NCBI GenBank assembly: GCA_030159075.1
Contig: BROG01000398.1
Span: forward strand, 334,501-398,500
Length of the DNA: 64,000 bases
From: Atrina japonica
Lineage: Eukaryota; Mollusca; Bivalvia; Pterioida; Pinnidae
Reading direction: 5' to 3'
Shown: positions 57,141 to 64,000 of the stretch, one piece after another
Position numbering within the stretch: position 1 is the first letter of the stretch
Layout of the letters: every line of letters starts with the position of its first letter
Translations under genes and position numbers: made by a program
The notes under the pieces: model-generated
Database searches by the model: none
Told to the model about the DNA's origin: nothing
The model's input: the letters and a program-made list of their open reading frames with translations, nothing else

Positions 57141-57475
57141 AAGGGGCATTAGCTGTGTGTTTTGCCAAAAATATGTCATTCTTTTTTGCTGCTTAGATTG
57201 ATCTACAATATTAATATAAGTCCTACATATTTTTAAAAATTGCTTGAGAAACCTAGTATGGCAATTATTCCCATTCAAATGATCAATTTGACTTTACTAT
57301 TTGTATATGCATACACGTATGACATTGGACCTCACCTTATTTTCACAAAATATGTAGGATTGTAAGAATTTTTATGCCTATGTATATCTCTTATTTCTTA
57401 TTGTACATCAATTTAAATTGTTAGAAATGTTCTTTTTTCTTTTTGTTTGGAAAGTACAGCTAATGTATATATATA
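57139..57475 (+). repeat. AAAGGGGCATTAGCTGT dispersed repeat, longest copy
   Basis: AAAGGGGCATTAGCTGTGTG, TTTTTTGCTGCTTAGATTGA, TATGCATACACGTATGACAT, TTTCACAAAATATGTAGGAT and TTATTTCTTATTGTACATCA in order. The second half matches 38930-39085, and the head matches 15000 and 18136. Confidence 0.7.
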
Positions 57476-57481
57476 TTTACA

Positions 57482-57600
57482 ATAAAACCTGCTATAGTGG
57501 CCACCTCTATAAGGATTACATATTTATAAAGGCCAGTTTTCTCAAGTCCCTTGATTGCATACTTTAACTAAATTGAACCTGTGTATAAGGGTCACCTGCA
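57482..57600. mobile_element. CAGTnnAACC-type MITE remnant
   Basis: AATAAAACCTGCTATAGTGG and CCACCTCTATAAGGATTACA, then TTTATAAAGGCCAGTTTTCT, and TTGAACCTGTGTATAAGGGT. This is the same block order as the elements at 8165 and 52594, with one end lost. Confidence 0.5.
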
Positions 57601-57946
57601 CATGAATTTTGAAAATTAACTAACAAGAGTTAGACAAACATGATAATCAACTTACACGAGTTGTTGAATCTGTTTCTACCATAACTGAAAAGTGCTAATA
57701 GTATGGATTACTAGCCTACATCACTTCTAGACATTATTGGATTTGGACTCATCAAACTTGTACATCACTTCAATCTCTTCATTTATCTGAAGGTTGGTGA
57801 TGATGTCATTGAGTGTTTGTGATGTCACTTAAAAAGCCCTGTTGGTTATTTTTGTAAATGTTAACTAATGGTGTTTCATTTATACCACCACTTGAGATTG
57901 GTATAACAACACAAGTTATGGTAGAAATATATATATATATATATAA
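57601..57946. other. Unique stretch ending in a short (AT)n, no gene seen
   Basis: 57785-57840 has a GATGATGTCATTGAGTGTTT/GTGATGTCACTT pair. (AT)n at 57927-57946 directly abuts the next element. Confidence 0.45.
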
Positions 57947-58793
57947 AGTGCAACTTCCGAAAACCGTTCACTTCCCAATATCAATTGTGTTACGTAAGTC
58001 AAGATTTTTTTCTTCTTTTTTCAAATAACAATAAATTATGAATACCAATTCTGTCGAATTCCAAACACAGGACAAATTTTTTCTGCGAAAAAGTTATAAT
58101 GTACTCAAAATACCCTCCAAATACCGACCTTACCTGTGGTGACTTTGCTATGTCATTCAGCCATGACATGGATTTCAAAGGTCATTTGCTTCGATTGACA
58201 TTTAATGTAATTGACTGGACACTTAAAAAAAAAGATTTTCATCTAAATAATTTTAGTAGATCTACCCAGGAAATTTTTCTTATTACATGACACACTTCTC
58301 TTTTCAGAACATACAGGTATGCACTATCGATGTATAATTACAGAAATTAATTTCTGTTACATGATGAATTAAAACCACACAAATTTACCAGGTTACTTAT
58401 AGAGTTTGCTGTATCAAAACATTTATTGACAAACTATGGGAAGTTAATACCATGGGCCTACTTATTTGATGTTAATGACCAAGACTGTTAATTACAATTG
58501 GCACGTTTTGGTATCTGGGTTTGTATTGTTTTATAATTATAGGCATTTAGTGAGTAATCAAATTTCATATCAACTTTTAAATCAGCGAATACTACGTCTA
58601 AATAATGAAATGCAAATGAAGAACAAAGTATGAATTGGCAAAACAAAACATTGAAAAGAACCACAAGGTATAAAAACAAGTAAACAGTACATATAAAAAT
58701 GGGAACTGACCAGAATTATTGATGAACGGTCAACTTCCAAACACCACGCAAAATTAATGTTCCGAATGATGATCGGTATTCGGAAGTTGCACT
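57947..58793. mobile_element. 847-bp TIR element, non-autonomous
   Basis: Ends AGTGCAACTTCCGAAAACCG and, in reverse complement, AGTGCAACTTCCGAATACCG, 19 of 20 identical. Further AACTTCC/ACTTCCC copies lie just inside both ends (57968, 58730), probable transposase-binding subterminal repeats. The interior is AT-rich with two ORFs of about 63 codons (58099-58290 plus; 58488-58679 minus) that show no transposase motif. A target-site duplication is not evident, because the left flank is a microsatellite. Confidence 0.82.
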
Positions 58794-59564
58794 GTGTTTC
58801 ATTTCACATCGTAATTTTCAGTGACCAGTTCGTATTAAGTACATTTTTATGGAAACACGATTTGTTTACAATTTTTACAGAAGACTGCTAATCAGAATTG
58901 CCTTTTATTACAGACTGATTTACATATGACCTCTTAGGGTCAATTAAATCTGACTCATTCTGTCGCCAATTGATATCAGGAGAGTTGGACAGTGGAAATG
59001 TATTATAGAAGTAATAGTTGTTGTTTACATGTAAATGATTCCGGAGTGATGTGTGTTAGTCGGGGAAGAATTTGTCATTTAAACTCATTTATATGCTGGT
59101 ATAGATGTACAATTAGGGTATAAAATCAGAAATGTCGAAATCTGGTTAACCTTGGTTATTAATTCCCATTATATAAAACAATTTGTCAATAAAACCAAGA
59201 AAACCAAATGCTCTGTGAACTGTGAAATTACCAGCAGAAAATTGCGTTTAATTTTATCAATTTTCTTTGGATTGTTTTTTATGGTAGCAGTAAGAATGTC
59301 AGATTGTTGTGTTTTACAATGTAGAACACAAAACAGAGATTTTCCTCACGCTGGGGGCCTGGGACTGGGGCCTGGGGCCTGGGCCTTTTGAATCTGGAAT
59401 TTAAGCAACATATATCATTGAAATTGGGAAATCTAAAAATACACAAATCTGTTTGAGAATACAAGAATCTTTTCAAATTTGTTGTGTTTTAACTTCCATT
59501 AGGAAATTTCAACTGCAAAGTGGGGAAAAACTGCATTTATTGGCATTGGGAATATTTCGAAGCC
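58794..59564. other. Unique stretch with a short GC-rich repeat, no gene seen
   Basis: 59350-59388 has GGGGCCTGGGACTGGGGCCT and repeated GGGGCCTGGGCC, a (GGGCCT)-type microrepeat. Overlapping short ORFs on both strands have no domain. Confidence 0.45.
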
Positions 59565-59835
59565 CGAGGGGAATATGACTTGTCGTGGGTAAACAAATCC
59601 TCATGTCTACCTACAATCAGGGCAACAAATTGTTTATTATACTGATCGAAATACAGAATCAATAAAGACTGTCGAATAAGCTACAATGTTTTTTTTTTCA
59701 TGAGGGTGACATGACACACCCAAGGGAGATTTGACGCACGTGAAGGAGACATGAAGTGTAGTCTCCCTGACACATGACGACTCTCAACCAATCCTTGACT
59801 GTGTTTTATTAATGAGGTATAATAACATTAGTTAT
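59565..59835 (-). mobile_element. Element E, inverted relative to 61000-61582
   Basis: Reverse complement: TTATTATACCTCATTAATAA, AGGATTGGTTGAGAGTCGTC, ATGTGTCAGGGAGACTACAC, TTCATGTCTCCTTCACGTGC, CCTGATTGTAGGTAGACATG and AGGATTTGTTTACCCACGAC. The same blocks occur in the same order at 61000-61582 on the plus strand, where a minisatellite lies between the two halves. Confidence 0.7.
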
Positions 59836-60136
59836 TATAAAAATTGGACAGGTTTACAAAAATGATACTATATACCTGAACATTTTAACCCCTGGTCATT
59901 TTTCACCATTTTAGGTCAGAAAACATATTCATTCTGTCTGAATGTCACCCTAAATCACTGTAGGCTCATATATGATATGTACATTTCTGCTTCTATCTTT
60001 AGCTTGAAATTTTCCGGGAATACTGCATACAATTTTATCAGATCATGAGTTATTGGCAGATTGTCATTATTCCTTTGAGTGTATGTTTACTTTGATTTTG
60101 GGATTTGTTTCCTTATTCTTGTTTAACTTTATCCAT
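59836..60136. other. Unique stretch, no gene seen
   Basis: AT-rich, no ORF of note. Confidence 0.5.
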
Positions 60137-60299
60137 TGACCTATCGCCAAATGTCTTACACGTGGCTCTCCATGTGCGTTTTTGACGTCATTTGATTGTG
60201 ACGTCATAATCACACATGTTTGACTTGCCATTTGATTGTGACGTCATAGTGGAAAAGTTTGCTAAAAAGGTACCGTGTCGGGCATTTGGCGATAGGTCA
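60137..60299. mobile_element. 163-bp MITE with perfect 17-bp ends and three CRE sites
   Basis: TGACCTATCGCCAAATG (60137-60153) and CATTTGGCGATAGGTCA (60283-60299) are exact reverse complements. Inside, CATTTGATTGTGACGTCATA-type words are repeated twice, and the full palindromic CRE octamer TGACGTCA occurs at 60183, 60199 and 60239. The perfect ends imply recent activity. No ORF. Confidence 0.9.
60183..60246. promoter_or_regulatory. Cluster of three consensus CRE octamers (TGACGTCA)
   Basis: Exact TGACGTCA at 60183-60190, 60199-60206 and 60239-60246. The octamer is the known binding site of CREB/ATF family bZIP proteins. Whether it is functional here is inference, since no promoter is nearby in the window. 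Confidence 0.45.
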
Positions 60300-60308
60300 G
60301 TTGATACA

Positions 60309-60850
60309 GTGGGGGCCTCCATGGCTGAGTTGTAAGAGCAATGTCCCTTAAACCATAAAGTCTCCCACCTTTATTCAGCTTGTGTTAGAAAACTGCTTGA
60401 AGCTCAGCTGATTTTGTGAGTAAGTTAGTCAATTTTGTGAGTAAATTAGTCAGCTCATGTTAGAACACTGCTTGACCCTCAGCTGATTATGTGAGTAAGT
60501 TAGTCAGCTCATGTTAGAACACTGTTTGACCCTCAGCTGATTATGTGAGTAAGTTAGTCAGCTCATGTTAGAACACTGCTTTGAAGCTCAGCTGATTTTG
60601 TGAGTAAGTTAGTCAGCTTGTGTTAGAACACTGCTTGAAGTTCAGCTGATTTTGAAGTAAGTTAGTCAATTTTGTGAGTAAGTTAGTCAGCTCATGTTAG
60701 AACACTGCTTGACCTTCAGCTGATTATGTGAGTAAGTTAGTCACCTTGTGTTAGAACACTGCTTGATCTTCAGCTGATTTTGTGAGTAAGTTTGTAGGAT
60801 TATGTGTGGAAGGCCAGTGGTTTCTTCCCAGGTTCTCTCATCCACCAAAA
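60309..60850 (+). mobile_element. SINE of the second family with an internal minisatellite
   Basis: Head GGCCTCCATGGCTGAGTTGT then TAAACCATAAAGTCTCCCAC (60315-60370) and body GGAAGGCCAGTGGTTTCTTC, CCAGGTTCTCTCATCCACCA (60809-60848) match the SINE at 47395-47613. Between them the SINE segment AAGCTGATTTTTGTGAGAAA has become a 54-bp tandem array (60366-60795). Confidence 0.72.
60366..60795. repeat. 54-bp minisatellite inside a SINE, about eight copies
   Basis: The unit joins CAGCTGATTTTGTGAGTAAG, TTAGTCAGCTCATGTTAGAA and CACTGCTTGACCCT. Unit starts at 60480 and 60534 are 54 bp apart. Variants (GAAGCTCAGC, GACCCTCAGC, GATCTTCAGC) distinguish units; shorter TTAGTCAATTTTGTGAG partial units occur twice. 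Confidence 0.93.
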
Positions 60851-61172
60851 CAACTGGCTACCACTGTAGTAACTGAACATGCAGTTGTTCAGTGTGCTGT
60901 ATAGGCTAGCACCCTTTTTAGATAAAATCCATTGACACATATTCATATACATCTTTTTTAACAAAACTTGTGTCATTTTTCCTTCTAAAATAAGTAATAT
61001 TATTATACCTCATAGATGACACACAGGGATTGGTTGAGAGACTCCATGTGCCAAGGAGACTAAACTTTGAGTCTCCCTCTCATGTCTCCCCCATTTTCGA
61101 AACCCTTGTGGGTTTTAGACAGTGTTTTCTTCACGATACGGAACTTTCTGAGGTGTTCTGAACACAAACAAG

Positions 61173-61378
61173 AATGTCAGGTCACTGCAGACAGTGTTTT
61201 CATCCTCCTCAAGCTGTCAGATCACTGCAGACAGTGTTTTCACCCTCCTCAAGCTGTCAGATCACTGCAGACAGCATTTTCACCCTCCTCAAGCTGTCAG
61301 ATCACTGCAGACAGTGTTTTCACCCTCCTAAAGCTGTCAGATCACTGCAGACAGCATTTTCACCCTCCTCAAGCTGAT
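61173..61378. repeat. 40-bp minisatellite, five copies
   Basis: The unit joins GTCAGATCACTGCAGACAGT and GTTTTCACCCTCCTCAAGCT. Units alternate between AGACAGTGTTTTC and AGACAGCATTTTC. 40 is not a multiple of three, so the frames rotate and encode three different peptides in turn. Confidence 0.97.
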
Positions 61379-61433
61379 GAAATCAGGAAAATTCTGGAAA
61401 TTAAAGACACTAAGTCTTTGTTGATTCTGTATA

Positions 61434-61582
61434 TCGCTATAATTAACTATTTATTGACTTGGTTGTAGAGAGACATGACAATTTGTTTACTTGCAGGAGG
61501 TCATATTTTCCTTGGACTTTACCTTGGGTAAACAAATCATCATGTCTCCCTACAACCAAGACAATAAATGTATAATTTTAAA
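61434..61582. repeat. Large hairpin with ~50-bp arms
   Basis: The left arm TATTTATTGACTTGGTTGTA, GAGAGACATGACAATTTGTT, TACTT pairs with the right arm, whose reverse complement is CATTTATTGTCTTGGTTGTA, GGGAGACATGATGATTTGTT, TACCC. The spacer is ~40 bp. It forms one end of element E. Confidence 0.85.
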
Positions 61583-61904
61583 TAATTTGGGGTTTTGTGT
61601 ACAATTATTTTTGTTTTGGGGAACTGCAATATAAATCATTTCCTATTCAATCAATATAAAAGTATCCTCATACACATGAAGGATGGTTGAAGTAGATTTG
61701 TTCAAGCCAGATTTAGACTAAGAGGTCTTAAGTTCTATACAAAAGGATTACTATTGAAATAATTCTCCTGAATGTATCATACTTATTTCCAACAGTATCT
61801 AAACTTTTAGTAAGAAGCTTTGGATAAAATTTATGTATCTTTGTCTCTAGGACTCTAAATTTCTAAAATACAGGTATATTAGCAGTTGAATTAAAAACCA
61901 ATCT
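61583..61904. other. Unique stretch, no gene seen
   Basis: AT-rich, no ORF of note. Confidence 0.5.
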
Positions 61905-61915
61905 CTCTACACTCC

Positions 61916-62199
61916 TGAGCCGACCTGGCTCAGTCGGTAGCGCGCTCGACTCTGGATCGTGAGGTCGTGAGTTCGAGTTCCGCCGGCGACAGGTTGGTTT
62001 CCTGTCTTTCGGATGAGACAGTAAAAACTGGAGGTCCCGTGTCACAGTAGGTGTCGGCACATTAAAGAACCCTCACTGCTCAATGGCCGTAAGTGCCGAG
62101 CATAGGCCAAAATTTGAAGCCCTTTTCCGGCATTTGGTGACGTCTCCATATGAGTGAAATATTCTTGAGTGGGACGTTAAACAACAATAAACAAACAAA
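61916..62199 (+). mobile_element. tRNA-derived SINE, full length, 11-bp target-site duplication
   Basis: TGAGCCGACCTGGCTCAGTC and GGTAGCGCGCTCGACT form the tRNA-like head with box A. GTGAGTTCGAGTTCCGCCGG contains box B. The body reads GGTTGGTTTCCTGTCTTTCG, GTGTCGGCACATTAAAGAAC, CCGGCATTTGGTGACGTCTC and the tail ends CAACAATAAACAAACAAA. CTCTACACTCC flanks it at 61905-61915 and 62200-62210. It is the only plus-strand copy of the family in the window and is near-consensus. Transcription by RNA polymerase III is possible by its boxes, unproven. Confidence 0.95.
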
Positions 62200-62210
62200 C
62201 TCTACACTCC

Positions 62211-62846
62211 CAAATTCTTATATGATACGTAGAGAATCTAACACAATCTCCTATGGAGTCACATGTGAATGAACTCTTGCAGTCGTGTAATGTTTGACCA
62301 ATGAAAATGTGACTTGCAAGCTTTTTGAAGTTTATCAAAAGGCAAAGAGAATTGTAATTTATTTTATTATAAAGAAACTGTCAGTCCACAGAATTCATTA
62401 TAAATATCTCTGGTGAATCGATCCAATACAAAATTGTGACAGAATTCTGTACTTCAGGATTTCGTGTGTTCAGTGTTGTTTATAATGTTAAAAAGGTTTA
62501 CATCTCTTTGCCCTTTAATACTTAGAAGATCGCATCACACATCATATTTTTGTAAAAAAAAAGGTCACAGGGTAATCCCTAGATACCAAGACAATTACAA
62601 GTATTTTATTGATTTAATAGCTTTATTTCATGAAATATCAACATACTACACTTCAAAATATAATATCTACTGTATCTAAATGTATGTAAAAGAATTCAAA
62701 ATGTATATGGTTTGATTCTGGCAATGACATTGAGGCAAAATCACTACATACATATCTTTGTTTGTATCAGTTTAATAAAAAGTACAAAATATATTAATAT
62801 CAAAGTCATTTTCAAAGAAAATTTTGCAAATTTACAGAAAATCCTA
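62211..62846. other. Unique stretch, no gene seen
   Basis: AT-rich with short domain-free ORFs (62464-62679, 62712-62909). Confidence 0.5.
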
Positions 62847-62848
62847 TA

Positions 62849-63027
62849 CATTGGAATCTCGAAACTCATGGAACTGGCCTATAATTACTTCGAGATATCT
62901 GGAATTTGAGATAACCAAAATTTTTAATAGATATATTTTTCTATCCATAAAAATCAGGACTGGCCTTTCAACTTTGACATATCTGAAATTTTGACTCCTC
63001 TGATTTTGACATAACGAGATTCCAATG
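62849..63027. mobile_element. 179-bp MITE with TA duplication
   Basis: CATTGGAATCTCG at 62849 and CGAGATTCCAATG ending at 63027 are perfect inverted repeats, flanked by TA (62847-62848, 63028-63029). Inner blocks ATCTGGAATTTGAGATAACC and CAACTTTGACATATCTGAAA recur, inverted and diverged, at 39840-39980. Tc1/mariner-type by its target and ends. The short frames on both strands in this segment are incidental. Confidence 0.88.
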
Positions 63028-63120
63028 TATATCAAATTAAAAATAGAGAAAATAAGCCTTCAAATGTTTGTTTAACAGTACTGAAAAGTGCAAAAGTAAT
63101 TCTACTATATACAGTGTTTT

Positions 63121-63213
63121 CTTAACCTATCAACCCCTGAAAAACAATGAATTCTTCTATAAATCATTGACTTGGACCAGTCTAAATGTGTTTTTAGGGG
63201 TGACTTGGTTAAG
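63121..63213. mobile_element. Family P palindromic element, best-preserved arms
   Basis: CTTAACCTATCAACCCCTGA at the left and AGGGGTGACTTGGTTAAG at the right, with TAAATCATTGACTTGGACCA and GTCTAAATGTGTTTTT inside. It is inverted relative to the copy at 4412. Confidence 0.8.
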
Positions 63214-63497
63214 AAATGGGTAAGTACATATGGTAAAGTTATGAGATTTTGAGTACCTTATTATCTTTTTATTTTTCTCTTCAGATTAATCATAGGCTTT
63301 GTATGATTTCCATTATAGAATAGAAAAAAAATGAAATATCTAGCAAACTAAAACGATGTAAAAACTAGTGGCTCATCCATCAAAGGAGAAGATTTAAAAG
63401 ACAGCCTTAACAATGTATTACAAAAGATAACATAGATAGGAGAAGTTAATCTAGATCTACGTCAAACTGTAATGTGTTTATATTTGTTGACTTAATA

Positions 63498-63658
63498 CAG
63501 TGCAACCTGTCTCTAGAGACCACTCATTCTGCCATTGAAATGTGGTATTATAAGACAGTGGTCTCTCAGAAGAGGTTTTATTTAAAGGATTATTTCACCA
63601 TTTTGTTTTCAGAATGTGGTCTTAAAAGACAGGTGGTCATTCAAGACAGGTTTCACAG
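63498..63658. mobile_element. 161-bp MITE with TA duplication; source type of the 33-bp array
   Basis: CAGTGCAACCTGTCTCTAGA with GACCAC at the left. In reverse complement the right end is CTGTGAAACCTGTCTTGAAT with GACCACC. TA occurs at 63496-63497 and 63659-63660. The segment 63616-63648 matches the 33-bp unit amplified at 43570-44020. No transposase. Confidence 0.85.
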
Positions 63659-63876
63659 TATTTCAAGTTGCATGCATATTGATTACTCCACAATAACATT
63701 AAAAATTTGTTAAATATCTAATTTCTTTTTTTTTTTGTCTAACAAGGTGAATAATATAGGAAATAAGGCATAAAATCTTATTGACACATTAAGTGAAGCA
63801 GTTGACATGACAGGGAGCAAAGACAGTGGTCATATTTAATATTGATATTGATAGATATATAAATATTTTGTATACC

Positions 63877-63879
<3 letters not shown>
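63659..63879. other. Unique stretch, no gene seen
   Basis: AT-rich, including a T-run at 63725-63737. Confidence 0.5.

Positions 63880-63961
<82 letters not shown>
63880..63961. repeat. (TA)n microsatellite, about 41 copies
   Basis: Uninterrupted TA dinucleotides near the right window edge. Confidence 0.98.
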
Positions 63962-63962
<1 letters not shown>

Positions 63963-64000
63963 CATACTTATATATAGATATACTAGGAATGGTTTGTAGA

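Larger units (their letters stand above)
61000..61582 (+). mobile_element. Element E, copy with an internal minisatellite and terminal hairpin
   Basis: TTATTATACCTCATAGATGA, GGGATTGGTTGAGAGACTCC, GGAGACTAAACTTTGAGTCT and CATGTCTCCC open the copy. The 40-bp array (61173-61378) follows, then a large hairpin (61434-61582). Blocks correspond to 59565-59835 in inverted orientation. The 133-codon frame starting at 61067 crosses the array, and I do not regard it as a gene. Confidence 0.65.

Noticed and set aside
56089..57168. 359-codon minus-strand ORF with a 10-residue repeat as a coiled-coil protein gene
   Set aside because: Produced by the 30-bp array; both strands are open in several frames. 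Kept only as a point to test in the findings.
61067..61468. 133-codon plus-strand ORF
   Set aside because: It crosses a 40-bp array that rotates through three frames, so the same DNA unit is read as three different peptides, which is not expected of a selected protein.
61916..61990. Genuine tRNA gene on the plus strand
   Set aside because: Box A and box B are present, but the segment is the head of a 284-bp SINE with target duplications, and stem pairing is incomplete.

Overview
This window is eukaryotic, AT-rich, non-coding DNA, most probably from a bivalve mollusc. The assignment rests on repeat families I recognise from bivalve genomes: tRNA-derived SINEs that end in a TTTGTTTGTTTATTGTTG-type tail, interspersed elements that open with hairpins such as AGCTCACCTGAGCC, AGCTCACCGGG or AGCCCGCCAT, and a dispersed AAAGGGGCATTAGCTGT repeat. 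I cannot fix the species from sequence alone. I found no convincing protein-coding gene, exon series, rRNA or functional tRNA. The window reads as a very large intron or an intergenic block. Two short ORFs (10258-10407 and 33821-34003) look mildly protein-like and are kept as weak candidates. The long ORFs at 49.9-51.1 kb and 55.4-57.2 kb are by-products of tandem arrays whose unit length is a multiple of three.

Tandem repeats dominate. I count about 23 minisatellite or degenerate arrays, together roughly 17-18 kb, over a quarter of the window. The largest are the 55-bp array (1-1246), 34-bp array (3165-4035), 67-bp array (5100-6781), 71-bp array (11489-12335), ~47-bp array (19848-22140), 95-bp array (24420-25640), 46-bp array (36943-38585), 41-bp array (45628-46738), ~46-bp array (48124-49095), 57/63-bp array (49985-51085) and 30-bp array (55440-57140). 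Long (AT)n and (CT)n microsatellites lie at 16.66, 27.6, 49.2, 53.7 and 63.9 kb.

Mobile elements fill much of the rest. There are four copies of one tRNA-SINE with perfect target-site duplications (2857, 9482, 41393, 61916), at least two other SINE families (49532; 47395 and 60309), a tandem SINE-derived dimer (9125-9430), several short TIR elements with CAGTnnAACC-type ends (8165, 17530, 47638, 52594, 62849, 63498), about nine ~92-bp palindromic elements, long foldback structures (34910-35393, 36092-36692), an 847-bp TIR element (57947-58793) and a CRE-bearing MITE (60137-60299).

The main discovery-type observation is that several minisatellites appear to have been born inside transposable-element copies. 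The 55-bp array at 1-1246 is an internal expansion of the same MITE that exists unexpanded at 8165-8339, with a period matching the spacing of two TATAAAG direct repeats in the unexpanded copy. The 54-bp array at 60366-60795 sits inside a SINE. The 33-bp array at 43.6-44.0 kb matches the terminal part of the MITE at 63498-63658. The 67-bp array at 5.1-6.8 kb carries a TIR-like motif in each unit and ends in an inverted copy. Separately, a 3.2-kb TIR element (33707-36940) has split one monomer of the 46-bp array with a clean TA duplication, and an empty/filled pair at 25.7 and 27.8 kb reveals a three-level nest of insertions.
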